Below, in pieces: positions 1 to 8,362 of a stretch of DNA of 64,000 nucleotides (the stretch's first letter is position 1; the number at the start of each line of letters is the position of its first letter). Both the position numbers and the translations under genes were made by a program. The stretch covers positions 496,001-560,000 of the forward strand of contig NZ_SUMD01000002.1 in assembly GCF_005049235.1 (NCBI RefSeq). The letters run 5' to 3'. The notes beneath the pieces are model-generated. The model was not told the DNA's origin, ran no database searches, and saw only the letters and a list, made by a program, of their open reading frames with translations. This DNA comes from Rhodococcus oryzae. Its GTDB lineage: Bacteria > Actinomycetota > Actinomycetes > Mycobacteriales > Mycobacteriaceae.

Positions 1-319
1 CGTCTGCGCCGAGCGGATGCGTCAAGGCGATGACCTGGCCATCTTCCCGGAGGGGACCTGCAACTTGGAGGATCCGACCCGGCTGCAGAAGATCGGCAGC
101 GGGATCGGCCACATCATGAGCAGGGCGGTGAGACTCGGGGTCCGCCCGGTGCTGGTCTACATGGGGATCAGCTACGGTCCGGTGCCCGGCAAGGAGACGC
201 GGGCGAGCGTGTACCTCGACAATCCGGTCACCGAGATCCCGGAGAAGCCGGCCGATATCGCGCGGCTGGTGGCGGCAGGCCTACAGCGCGCGGTGGACGG
301 GGCGGTCGCGCGTTACTGA
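1..319 (+). CDS. 1-acyl-glycerol-3-phosphate acyltransferase-like protein, 3' part
   Basis: The window opens inside this gene. The reading frame is open from base 2 and ends with TGA at 317-319, giving about 105 C-terminal residues. It contains the PlsC motif FPEGT followed by a conserved basic stretch, as in membrane-bound enzymes that transfer an acyl chain to lysophosphatidate or a related acceptor. The HxxxxD catalytic motif would lie upstream and cannot be seen. The tail has no membrane segment. The family call is fairly sure; the substrate is not determinable. Confidence 0.75.
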   Translation, partial: VCAERMRQGDDLAIFPEGTCNLEDPTRLQKIGSGIGHIMSRAVRLGVRPVLVYMGISYGPVPGKETRASVYLDNPVTEIPEKPADIARLVAAGLQRAVDGAVARY

Positions 320-330
320 GCTCTCCTTCG

Positions 331-346
331 ATACCCCCTTGGGTAT
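331..346. promoter_or_regulatory. CsoR/CstR-type operator palindrome
   Basis: ATACCC-N4-GGGTAT is a perfect inverted repeat 32 bp before the rhodanese start. This is the layout of operators bound by CsoR/RcnR/CstR-family copper, nickel or persulfide sensors. A persulfide sensor would make sense in front of a rhodanese. No such regulator gene lies in the window. Confidence 0.6.
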
Positions 347-377
347 GATCTGGGCATTCGACGAGGAGAGGAACCTC

Positions 378-686
378 ATGCAGGAAGTGGATCTGGTGGC
401 GCTCGACGCCGCCCTGGCCGCCGGCGCGCCGGTGATCGACGTGCGCGAAGCCGATGAGTACGCCCGCGGGCACGTGCCGGGGGTCCGGCTGATCCCGCTC
501 GGCGAGCTGGTGGCCCGCATCGACGAGGTGCCCGCCGCGCCGACCGTCTACGTGATCTGCGCGATGGGCGGCCGCAGCGCGCACGGCGCCTCCCTGCTGG
601 GGGCCGCGGGTATCAACGCGGTGAACGTCGCGGGTGGCACGGACGCGTGGATCAGCTCCGGTCGAGCGGTGGAGTCGGGCGCGTAG
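378..686 (+). CDS. Single-domain rhodanese-like sulfurtransferase
   Basis: A 102-residue protein made of one rhodanese domain. The active-site loop is CAMGGRS with the persulfide-carrying cysteine at about residue 61, and the domain-entry motif VIDVREADEY is at about 19-28. It probably moves sulfane sulfur between small thiols or protein cysteines in the cytoplasm. I chose the ATG at 378 because GAGGAG lies just upstream; an in-frame TTG at 339 would start inside the upstream operator. The operator at 331-346 suggests induction by a CsoR-like sensor. No dioxygenase or sulfide:quinone reductase partner is adjacent. Confidence 0.85.
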   Translation: MQEVDLVALDAALAAGAPVIDVREADEYARGHVPGVRLIPLGELVARIDEVPAAPTVYVICAMGGRSAHGASLLGAAGINAVNVAGGTDAWISSGRAVESGA

Positions 687-698
687 TCCGTCGGGCGC

Positions 699-1073
699 CT
701 ACCGAGCCCACAGGCGGCGGTAGGCGTCCTCCTCCGCCTCGCGCGCGGCCTTGCGTCGGGGGTTGTCCAGGTCCATGGGCAGGCCGTTCTTCTGCAGGCG
801 CCGCGCGCGGTTCTGGTGGATGTAGACCACCGAGTAGAACAGGGCCAGCAGGATCCCGAGCAGGACCATCGACCCCCGCAGCCACAGCGGTCCCGGGAAG
901 AGCATGAAGATCACGAACAGCGGGATGAACGGCACCATCGCGCGGGTGAGGTGCCGGGCGACGTAGTGGTCGCCCGTGATGTCGTTGAGCACCCAGTCGT
1001 TCATGGATGCGGGCAGCTTGGCGCCGCAGGCGTAAGCGATCCACTGAATCGGGTTCGGTCGGGTGGCGCTCAT
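699..1073 (-). CDS. DUF5313-type small membrane protein
   Basis: A 124-residue protein with a short conserved-looking N-terminus (RPNPIQWIAYACG), two adjacent hydrophobic segments near residues 45-85 and a basic, charged C-terminal tail. This matches an actinobacterial family of unknown function that I recall as DUF5313. Its ATG overlaps the stop of the upstream MarR gene by 4 nt (ATGA), so the two are translationally coupled and may be co-regulated. No enzymatic motif is visible. The function is unknown. Confidence 0.65.
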   Translation of the reverse strand: MSATRPNPIQWIAYACGAKLPASMNDWVLNDITGDHYVARHLTRAMVPFIPLFVIFMLFPGPLWLRGSMVLLGILLALFYSVVYIHQNRARRLQKNGLPMDLDNPRRKAAREAEEDAYRRLWAR

Positions 1074-1546
1074 TGGTTCAGTGCTCCTGCCTTGAGTGCG
1101 GCCCGGTTGATCCGGGTGAGAACGTCGTGCAGCTCTTCGAGCTCGGGTAGGCCGACGCCGAGGCGCTCGACCACCGCGGGCGGAATCAGCTCGGCCTTGG
1201 CGCGCATGGCCCGCCCGGCCTCGGTCAGGTCGACGACCAGCTGCCGCTCGTCCTCGCTGCTGCGGGACCTGGTGATCAGGCCCGACGCCTCGAGTCGCTT
1301 GAGCAGCGGCGAGAGCGTCGGGGAATCGAGCTGCAGGGCGCTGCCGATCGCCTTCACCGACATCGGCGCCTCGCCCCAGAGGGCGAGCATCACCAGGTAC
1401 TGCGGGTGCGTCAGACCCATCGGCTCGAGCAGCGGGCGGTACACCGAGAGCACCGCCCGATTGGCGACGGCCAGCGCGAAGCAGACCTGGCGGTCGAGGG
1501 CGAGCGGGTCGACCCCGGTAGCCGCTGACTGTTCGACGATGGACAT
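1070..1546 (-). CDS. MarR-family regulator, OhrR-like
   Basis: A 158-residue winged-helix regulator. The N-terminal helix carries VCFALAVANRAV with Cys22 in the position of the peroxide-reactive cysteine of OhrR proteins. The DNA-binding region spans about residues 60-105 and includes LDSPTLSPLLKRLEASGLI and the wing SSEDERQLVVDLT. OhrR proteins are repressors released by organic hydroperoxides. No ohr peroxidase gene is adjacent; the only coupled partner is the DUF5313 gene downstream, so the target here is unknown. The MarR call is firm and the OhrR subtype is likely. Confidence 0.82.
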   Translation of the reverse strand: MSIVEQSAATGVDPLALDRQVCFALAVANRAVLSVYRPLLEPMGLTHPQYLVMLALWGEAPMSVKAIGSALQLDSPTLSPLLKRLEASGLITRSRSSEDERQLVVDLTEAGRAMRAKAELIPPAVVERLGVGLPELEELHDVLTRINRAALKAGALNQ

Positions 1547-1588
1547 GCAGTAGAGCGTACACGAATAGATCGCGCACTAACTAACTCC

Positions 1589-1649
1589 GCCGAGTGTGCA
1601 CCTGCCGGGGCATCGCCCGAGAGGGCGAGCCGGCAGGTGCACACTCGGC
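1589..1649. terminator. Long perfect hairpin downstream of cbiO
   Basis: Two perfect 20-nt arms (1589-1608 and 1630-1649) enclose a 21-nt loop that itself contains a CGCCC/GGGCG mini-stem (1614-1618/1623-1627). It lies just past the cbiO stop and upstream of the MarR gene. There is no T tract, so it may be a non-canonical terminator or an mRNA-stabilising element. Confidence 0.55.
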
Positions 1650-1664
1650 AATCCGAGCGCACCG

Positions 1665-2404
<740 letters not shown>

Positions 2405-2408
<4 letters not shown>

Positions 2409-3172
2409 CCGGCCACCGCCAGCGCCGTCAGGCAGACGGCGACCGCGCCGACGGTGGGGGTGAGGCCGACCAGCCAGCCGCGCGCGGTGGCCGCGGGTGC
2501 GCCGAGGTCGGGCATGGCGCCGGTGAACCCGCGCGATGCCATGGCCAGGTGGACCCGCTCGCCGCGCTCGTAGGTCCGGAGGAACAGCCCGCCCACCCCG
2601 CGTGCGGTGGCGCCGATCTGTCGCAGGGTGCGGGGATCGTCGCCGCGAGAGATTCGCGCGATCCGCATCCGGTTTGCCTCCGCGGCAAGCAGATCCACGT
2701 AGCGCAGCATCAGGACGACGACGGTGGTGACGAGGGCGGGCACCCTCAGTCGGGTCAGCCCCAGCGGCAGGTCCGCGGTCCGGGTGGTGGCCGCGAGTGT
2801 CAGCGAGGTGAGGACCCCGAGAGTGCCCTTGATCAGGATTCCCCAGGCCGCGTACAGGCCGGCCACGGACAGTGACAGCCCCGCCAACCGCACGCGCTCA
2901 CCGCCGTCGCCGAACGGGAGCAGTACCGCGAGCACGAAGAAGGGTGCCTCGATCAGCATCCGTGGCGCGATCCAGCGCAGCGGGATCCGGGCGATCTGCC
3001 ACACCACGAGCAGGACAATGGCATACAGGCCGAAGGCCCACACCTGTTCGCGCGGCGTCGCGACCACCGCGAAGACCCCCACCGTCGCCGCGACGATCTT
3101 CACCTCGACCGGCAACCGGTGCGCCGGAGAGTCGCCCGCGCGGTACAGCGGGTGGGTGTGACCGGCGCCCAT
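2405..3172 (-). CDS. cbiQ: ECF transporter transmembrane protein CbiQ
   Basis: A 255-residue integral membrane protein with about five or six hydrophobic segments and a C-terminal cytoplasmic part. That part carries the coupling motif AxxRG as MASRGFTG, preceded by the first coupling helix around RGVGGLFLRTYERGERV. CbiQ links the CbiM substrate subunit to the CbiO ATPases. The start is the ATG at 3172 (MGAGHTHPLY). The frame is open further upstream but overlaps the cbiN-like gene. It overlaps cbiO by 4 nt. Confidence 0.9.
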
Positions 3173-3174
3173 CG

Positions 3175-3522
3175 TCAGGTCCTGCGGGTGCGGCCCGAGC
3201 GGGCGATCAGCCAGAACAGTCCTCCCGCTACCGCGAATGTCGCAGTAGCGCCCAGGATCCCGGCGATTCCGGAAAGGTTGTCGTTGCCCGCGACGGCGTA
3301 GTCCGCGAGTGGGCCGTCGGCGAGGTGGTGCTCCCCGGCGTTCTGCGCGATGCAGTTGCCGGTCAACTCCTCGCCCGCCGCCGTCTCGATGACGGTGCAG
3401 CCGCGCAGGGTGGTGGAGTCCAGGCCGTCGGGACTCGAGCTGGCGAGGTAGCTGACAACGCCGGCGACAAACAGGGCGACGACGGCGAAACTGGTGAGAA
3501 ACCAGGACCTTCGGGATGTCAT
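3175..3522 (-). CDS. cbiN: CbiN-like PDGLE-domain subunit
   Basis: A 115-residue protein with an N-terminal membrane helix (about 8-28), a short extracytoplasmic loop containing SSSPDGLDS and two cysteines, and a C-terminal membrane helix. This is the layout of CbiN/PDGLE-domain accessory subunits of cobalt or nickel ECF importers, which stimulate loading of CbiM. The ATG overlaps the cbiM stop by 4 nt, and the stop lies 2 nt before the cbiQ start. Confidence 0.85.
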   Translation of the reverse strand: MTSRRSWFLTSFAVVALFVAGVVSYLASSSPDGLDSTTLRGCTVIETAAGEELTGNCIAQNAGEHHLADGPLADYAVAGNDNLSGIAGILGATATFAVAGGLFWLIARSGRTRRT

Positions 3523-4196
3523 GCCGGTACCTCCGTGGCCGGTCGGGGCGCGGTGCGCAGCAGGTACACCAGGTCGGGTCGGGCCCTGGCGACGGCGACA
3601 ACGGTGAGCGCGGTGATCAACCCTTCGCCGACCCCGATCAGCGTGTGGGTGCCGAGCATGTACCAGGCGACGGTGTCGAGCGAGGTCTCCCCGGCGCCGC
3701 CGAGCGCGTACTCGAGCAGGAACCCGGACGCGGCCGCCAGCGTGTTCGCCAGCGCGGCAACGAAAGCCAGCGCGGCGAGGCCGGCATCGCCGAACCGGCG
3801 GCGCAGGGGTCGCAGGGCGACGGCCACCGCGTAGCCGACCCCGACGCCGATCAGCGCCATGTTCGTGATGTTGGTGCCGAGCGCGGTGATGCCGCCGTCC
3901 GCGAAGAGCAGCGCCTGCACCACGAGCACGATGGCCACGCACAGCGCACCGGTGTACGGGCCGACCAGGATGGCCGCGAGGGCGCCGCCGAGCAGGTGGC
4001 CGCTGGCGCCGGGCAGGATCGGGAAGTTCACCATCTGTACCGCGAAGATGAACGCGGCCACCAGGCCTGCCATCGGCGCGGTCCGCTCGTCGAGTTCGGT
4101 TCGGGCCTTCCATGCGGCCACTGCGATGCCCGCGACCGCGACCACCCCGAACAGCAGCGAGGTCGGCGAGTCCACCAGGCCGTCGCTCATGTGCAT
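3519..4196 (-). CDS. cbiM: Cobalt/nickel ECF substrate-binding subunit CbiM
   Basis: A 225-residue polytopic membrane protein that forms the metal-binding subunit. From the ATG at 4196 it begins MHMSDGLV, matching the Met1-His2 amino-terminal metal site of CbiM/NikM. A further conserved histidine is in PGASGHLLGG. The frame can be extended to an ATG at 4247, but that would add 17 non-hydrophobic residues, bury the essential N-terminus, and leave no room between start and operator palindrome. Cobalt versus nickel specificity cannot be read from the sequence. Confidence 0.88.
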   Translation of the reverse strand: MHMSDGLVDSPTSLLFGVVAVAGIAVAAWKARTELDERTAPMAGLVAAFIFAVQMVNFPILPGASGHLLGGALAAILVGPYTGALCVAIVLVVQALLFADGGITALGTNITNMALIGVGVGYAVAVALRPLRRRFGDAGLAALAFVAALANTLAAASGFLLEYALGGAGETSLDTVAWYMLGTHTLIGVGEGLITALTVVAVARARPDLVYLLRTAPRPATEVPA

Positions 4197-4247
4197 CGCG
4201 AGGACGGCGTCGTTCGGGCTGTTCACGAGCGGAGCATAACCAGCCAT

Positions 4248-4271
4248 CTCAACAATTGCTCAGTTGTTCAA
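4248..4271. promoter_or_regulatory. Imperfect 11-2-11 palindrome upstream of cbiM
   Basis: Two AT-rich half-sites (CTCAACAATTG and CAGTTGTTCAA) around a central CT form an imperfect palindrome 52 bp before the chosen cbiM start. A second small repeat, GTTC-N4-GAAC, overlaps its right end. The size and spacing suit an ArsR/SmtB-type metal sensor. I see no cobalamin riboswitch in this leader. Confidence 0.5.
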
Positions 4272-4306
4272 ATGAACGTAACAAGGGCTGCCGAGGGGCT
4301 GACGGG

Positions 4307-4876
4307 TCAGGGAGTCCGGCCGAGGAGCGCGGCCAGTCGGTCGAGGGGGGAAGCGTCCTCGGGCACCGGCCGTGACGGTGCGAACGGGGTGCGTCCTGCC
4401 GGGAGGTTCGGCAGCAGCACCCGACTGAATGCGATCTGGTCCTCGACCACCGAGTCGGGGTAGCGCGGTGTCTGCCCCGACGCTCGGGCGAGATCCCAGC
4501 CGTGCGCGAGCATCTCGGTGATGCGCATGTTCAGGGCCTGCACGGCCGGTACCTGGCCCATCGGCAGGGTGATCTCCCGGTCCAGCACCCCCGGCAGGGC
4601 GAATGCCTGCACCAGTGCGTCGGCAGAGGCGTGAAAGGAGCCCGCGGGGTCCGGACCGAGCAGGTCGGGCGGCGCGCCCACGACGGTGACGGGCAGCGGG
4701 TTGCCCCGCAGGGACGAGGCGAACAGGTGGTTGCCTGCCGTCACGTGGTTGACGACGTCGCGGACGGACCACCCTGTGCAGGGGGTGGGTGCGGACCACT
4801 GGTCGTCGGCGACGCCTGCTACCAGCGTGCCCGTCGCGTCGAGTGCCCGGCTGAGGTCGTCGATCGTCGCGGTCAT
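4307..4876 (-). CDS. TIGR03086-type DinB-like / mycothiol-dependent metalloprotein
   Basis: A 189-residue protein with the four-helix fold of the mycothiol-dependent maleylpyruvate isomerase N-terminal/DinB superfamily. Visible marks are TPCTGWSVRDVVNHV near residues 31-45 and EMLAHGWDLA near 128-137, whose histidines usually bind a divalent metal. Proteins of this type often use mycothiol, but the reaction here is unknown. I start at ATG 4876; the frame is open upstream to 5089 but that part overlaps the divergent monooxygenase and lacks family features. Confidence 0.8.
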   Translation of the reverse strand: MTATIDDLSRALDATGTLVAGVADDQWSAPTPCTGWSVRDVVNHVTAGNHLFASSLRGNPLPVTVVGAPPDLLGPDPAGSFHASADALVQAFALPGVLDREITLPMGQVPAVQALNMRITEMLAHGWDLARASGQTPRYPDSVVEDQIAFSRVLLPNLPAGRTPFAPSRPVPEDASPLDRLAALLGRTP

Positions 4877-4948
4877 GGTTCTGCCTACCACCGCGAGGAC
4901 GGTTTCGGAACCCGTGTTGGGTCGAAGGGGGTGTTGCCGCCGCGGAAA

Positions 4949-4973
4949 GTGCGTGATACTGGCTGTAACGCAC
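4949..4973. promoter_or_regulatory. Inverted repeat in the monooxygenase promoter region
   Basis: GTGCGT and ACGCAC arms are separated by 13 bp and bracket a possible -10 hexamer GATACT (4955-4960). The repeat lies 22 bp before the GTG start of the monooxygenase and could be an operator. No bound regulator can be named. Confidence 0.35.
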
Positions 4974-4994
4974 ATCGGCGAAGGGGTTGGACCT

Positions 4995-6530
4995 GTGGAC
5001 CAGAACGGGCAGTACGACGCGGTGATCGTCGGTGCCGGATTCGGCGGCATGGGTGCCGCCATCCAGCTCAAACGGCTCGGCCTGACCAACCTCGCGATTC
5101 TCGAACGTGAGGACGACCTCGGCGGTACCTGGCACGTGAACCGCTATCCGGGACTCGCCGTCGACATCGCCTCCGTGACGTACTCCTACTCCTTCGAGCC
5201 GAACCCGTACTGGTCGCGGCTGTTCGCGCCGGGCGCCGAGCTCAAGCGGTACGCCGAGCACGTCGCGGACAAGTACGACCTGCGCCGCCACATGCGCTTC
5301 GGTGCGGTCGTCGAAGGCGCCCGTTGGGACGAGGACGCGCAGCGGTGGGAGGTCGCGATCGAGGGCGGCGAACTGGTCACCGCGAAGTACCTGCTCACCG
5401 CGACCGGGTTCCTGTCGCAGCCGCACAAGCCCGACATCCCCGGCATCGATTCGTTCGAGGGCAAGGTCATCCACACGACGGCATGGGACGACACCTACGA
5501 CCTGAGGGGCACGCGCACCGCGATCATCGGCACCGGGGCGACCGCGGTCCAGCTCATTCCCGAGGTGGCCCGGAAGGCCGCCGCCCTGACGGTGTACCAG
5601 CGGACCCCGATCTGGGTGCTGCCGAAGGTGGACACCCCCATCCCGGGTCCGGTGCAGCGGCTGTTCGCCCGGGTGCCCGCGGTCCAGCGTGCGGCCCGCG
5701 GGGTGAGCTCGGGGATCCTCGAGGCCGTGATGGTGAGCGCCGTGCTGCACTACCGGCAGACCAAGCTGCTGAACAAGGGTGCCGCCGCCCTCTCACGAAT
5801 CTTCCTGCGCGCGAAGGTCCGTGACCCGGAGCTGCGTCGTCAGCTGACCCCGGACTACGACTTCGGCTGCAAGCGGCCGACCTTCTCCAACAGCTACTAC
5901 AGCACCTTCACCAAGCCGCACGTGCACCTCGAGACGGACTCGATCGAGCGCATCGAGCCCGACGGCATCGTCACCGCGGACGGACGCAAGACCGAGATCG
6001 ACACGCTGGTCCTTGCGACCGGCTTCAACTTGTGGGACGTGAACTTCCCGGCCATCGAGGTGATCGGTCGGGAGGAGCGCAACCTCGGTAAGTGGTGGCG
6101 GGACAACCGGTTCCAGGCGTACGAGGGAGTGGCGGTGCCGCACTTCCCGAACTTCCTGAGCCTGGCGAGCCCGTACTCCTACAGCGGGCTGTCGTACTTC
6201 ACCACCATCGAGTCGCAGATGGCGCACATGAACCGGCTGTTCGGGGAGCTGCGACGACGCGGCGCCGACGTCTTCGAGGTGACCGAGGAGGCGAATGCGG
6301 GCTTCCTGGACCGGATGACCGAGAAGCTGGACGACTCGGTCTTCTACGGCGGCAGCTGCCAGACCGCGCGCAGCTACTACTTCAACCAGCACGGCGAGGC
6401 GGCGATCTTGCGCCCGACCTCGACCGTCAACGCGTTCCGGGAGGCGAAGAGCTTCCCGCTCGACGACTACACGATGCGGCCGTACGCGGTCGACGCGGTG
6501 ACGACGGAGCCGGCGTCGCACACTCGTTGA
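4995..6530 (+). CDS. Flavin-containing Baeyer-Villiger-type monooxygenase
   Basis: A 511-residue FAD/NADPH oxygenase. It has an N-terminal FAD Rossmann motif (VGAGFGGMGAAIQ), the Baeyer-Villiger fingerprint FxGxxxHxxxW as FEGKVIHTTAW, and a second Rossmann motif IGTGATAVQLIPE for NADPH, followed by VYQRTPIWVLPK. Such enzymes insert oxygen next to ketones or oxidise heteroatoms. The substrate is not evident; a ketone or steroid role is possible in this genus. The GTG at 4995 has AAGGGG 8 nt upstream. It is convergent with the M50 gene. Confidence 0.88.
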   Translation: MDQNGQYDAVIVGAGFGGMGAAIQLKRLGLTNLAILEREDDLGGTWHVNRYPGLAVDIASVTYSYSFEPNPYWSRLFAPGAELKRYAEHVADKYDLRRHMRFGAVVEGARWDEDAQRWEVAIEGGELVTAKYLLTATGFLSQPHKPDIPGIDSFEGKVIHTTAWDDTYDLRGTRTAIIGTGATAVQLIPEVARKAAALTVYQRTPIWVLPKVDTPIPGPVQRLFARVPAVQRAARGVSSGILEAVMVSAVLHYRQTKLLNKGAAALSRIFLRAKVRDPELRRQLTPDYDFGCKRPTFSNSYYSTFTKPHVHLETDSIERIEPDGIVTADGRKTEIDTLVLATGFNLWDVNFPAIEVIGREERNLGKWWRDNRFQAYEGVAVPHFPNFLSLASPYSYSGLSYFTTIESQMAHMNRLFGELRRRGADVFEVTEEANAGFLDRMTEKLDDSVFYGGSCQTARSYYFNQHGEAAILRPTSTVNAFREAKSFPLDDYTMRPYAVDAVTTEPASHTR

Positions 6531-6598
6531 CAAGGTCGCACCCCTTGCGGACGTACAAGGCGTGTGCGTTCTCGTCAGAAGGTGTGCGGGGACGGCTG

Positions 6599-7285
6599 CT
6601 AGCCGAGATACTGCGCCCGCCACGCCAGCACCCCGGTCCCGACCGCGACGGCCACCAGCAGGAGCACCCACACGAACCGCGGCAGGTGGCTCAGCGACCG
6701 CAGCTGGTCGAGGTCCGAACGGCCGGACCGGGTGCGGGCGGCCTCGACGATGGTGTGCAGGTTGCCGAACAGCAGCAGCCAGATCGCGGTGTACGCGAAA
6801 TGTAGCTGCAGCGTGGGGGATCCGTAGTACGCGACGACGCCGATCGCCGATCCGCAGACCACGAGCACCAGCAGCCCGAAGACGTTGCGGATGAACGGCA
6901 CCATCGCGACGATCAGCGCGACCGCGCCCCACAGCAGCACCGGGAGCTGGCCTGCCGCGATCAGGAGCGCGCCTGCCAGGCCGAGCAGCGAGGGCGCCAG
7001 GAAGCCGGCCGCCGCGGTGAGCACCATGCCGGGGCCGCGGGGCTTGCCGCGCGAGAGCGTGAGGCCCGAGGTGTCCGAGTGCAGCCGGATCCCGGTGAGC
7101 CGTCGGCCCGTCACCACCGCGGCGATCGCGTGCCCGGCCTCGTGCACGAGCGTCACCGCGTGCCTGGTCAACGACCACAGCGGCCCGAAAAGGACCATGG
7201 CGGCGGCGATGGCGATGGGGAGGTAGGCCGACCACTGCGCCCAGTACGAGTTCACCTGACCAGGGTGCCAGGCCGCCGCGGCCAA
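6599..7285 (-). CDS. M50B-like membrane zinc metallopeptidase
   Basis: A 228-residue protein with about six membrane segments. The zinc-binding motif HEAGH lies at about residues 48-52 and is followed by GRRLTGIRLHSDTSG, as in the Peptidase_M50B family. The classical second ligand motif NxxPxxPLDG of site-2 proteases is not visible; a GNLH motif occurs in a C-terminal membrane region instead. Its substrate is unknown, and it could be a degenerate or atypical intramembrane protease. The start at 7285 is uncertain because no clear ribosome-binding site precedes it. Confidence 0.75.
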   Translation of the reverse strand: MAAAAWHPGQVNSYWAQWSAYLPIAIAAAMVLFGPLWSLTRHAVTLVHEAGHAIAAVVTGRRLTGIRLHSDTSGLTLSRGKPRGPGMVLTAAAGFLAPSLLGLAGALLIAAGQLPVLLWGAVALIVAMVPFIRNVFGLLVLVVCGSAIGVVAYYGSPTLQLHFAYTAIWLLLFGNLHTIVEAARTRSGRSDLDQLRSLSHLPRFVWVLLLVAVAVGTGVLAWRAQYLG

Positions 7286-7330
7286 CTAGCATCGGTACCG
7301 GGTCACGATGTCTGAGGGTGGAGGGACTCG

Positions 7331-8341
7331 ATGGAAGCCGTCACGGATTCGACCGCAGCAGTACCCGACCATGGCCGAGTCATGGTGCGCAGTGAGTTCG
7401 CGCCGCTCCGTACGGTCGCCGTCGCCCGGTCGCAGTTCCGCGCCCCGGACGAGATGTCGGACAGCGAGGCGTCGTTCCTGGCTCCCGAGGTGCTGCCGAT
7501 CCTCGAGCGCATGCTCGGACGCGATCACGGCGATGTCTATCCCGACCGCCAGCGGCTCTGGGAATCCGAACGCGAGAACCTGTGCTCGGTGTTCGAACGC
7601 CACGGCGTGGAGGTCCTGCGGCCACGGATGCTGACCGACGCGGAGAAGGCGGCCGGGGGCTCCAACGGCTACGCGAACTTCTTCGTCCGCGACCCCTGGT
7701 TCACCATCGGAGACATCGTCATCGAGGGGAACCTGAGGCTGCCCCACCGCCGACGCGAGGTGCTGCCCAGCCGCGACCTCCTCACCGCCAGGGCGCTCGA
7801 GGGGCGCTGTTCCTACCTGGCGCTGCCGCAGCCTGCGGTTCCCGACGGGGCGCCGGGTGACCTGGGCGCCGGTCCCTTCCTCGAGGGTGGCGACGTGCTC
7901 GTGTACGAGAAGCGTGTCTTCGTAGGCAACTCAGGGCTGGCGTCCAACGCCATGGGGATCCGCTGGCTGGAGAAGCTGCTCACCCCACTGGGCTACACCG
8001 TGGAAACCGTCCGCCTCGCACCGAACTTCCTGCACCTGGACTGTGCCCTCGGCCTGATTCGGGAGGGCTTGCTGGTCGCGTGCCCGGACGCACTCCTCGA
8101 CGGCCTGCCCGCCGCGCTGCGCGGCTGGGAGCGGATCGAGATAAGCGAGAGGGACGGTGTCGGCCTCGGCACCAACGGTCTGCCCATCAGTCCGGAGGTC
8201 TACGTCACCGATCCGGCCTTCCGTCACATCGGGGACCGGATCGCCGCGCACGGCGTCACCGTCGAATATGTGGACTTCGCGATCACCCGCGGCTTCGGCG
8301 GGTCGTTCCGGTGCACCACCCAGCCCCTGCGGCGGGAGTGA
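7331..8341 (+). CDS. Amidinotransferase-family protein
   Basis: A 336-residue protein of the guanidino-group-modifying pentein superfamily. The expected catalytic residues are present in order: Asp in FFVRDPWF, EGGD in GPFLEGGDVLVY, His in FLHLDCALG, and the nucleophile Cys328 in GGSFRCTTQPLRR. The size and the N-terminal EFAPLRTVAV resemble glycine/inosamine amidinotransferases more than dimethylarginine hydrolases. The likely reaction is transfer of the arginine amidino group to an amine; the acceptor is unknown. GGAGGG precedes the ATG. The downstream amidase is convergent, so there is no operon. Confidence 0.82.
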   Translation: MEAVTDSTAAVPDHGRVMVRSEFAPLRTVAVARSQFRAPDEMSDSEASFLAPEVLPILERMLGRDHGDVYPDRQRLWESERENLCSVFERHGVEVLRPRMLTDAEKAAGGSNGYANFFVRDPWFTIGDIVIEGNLRLPHRRREVLPSRDLLTARALEGRCSYLALPQPAVPDGAPGDLGAGPFLEGGDVLVYEKRVFVGNSGLASNAMGIRWLEKLLTPLGYTVETVRLAPNFLHLDCALGLIREGLLVACPDALLDGLPAALRGWERIEISERDGVGLGTNGLPISPEVYVTDPAFRHIGDRIAAHGVTVEYVDFAITRGFGGSFRCTTQPLRRE

Positions 8342-8362
8342 GCCGCGCCTCGTCGGCCGGTG

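Noticed and set aside
4248-4306. Cobalamin riboswitch upstream of cbiM
   Set aside because: The gap to the next gene is 59 bp and has no B12-box-like sequence; only the palindrome is seen.
6531-6598. Terminator between the monooxygenase and M50 genes
   Set aside because: Only a 5-bp CAAGG/CCTTG stem is visible, too weak to call with confidence.
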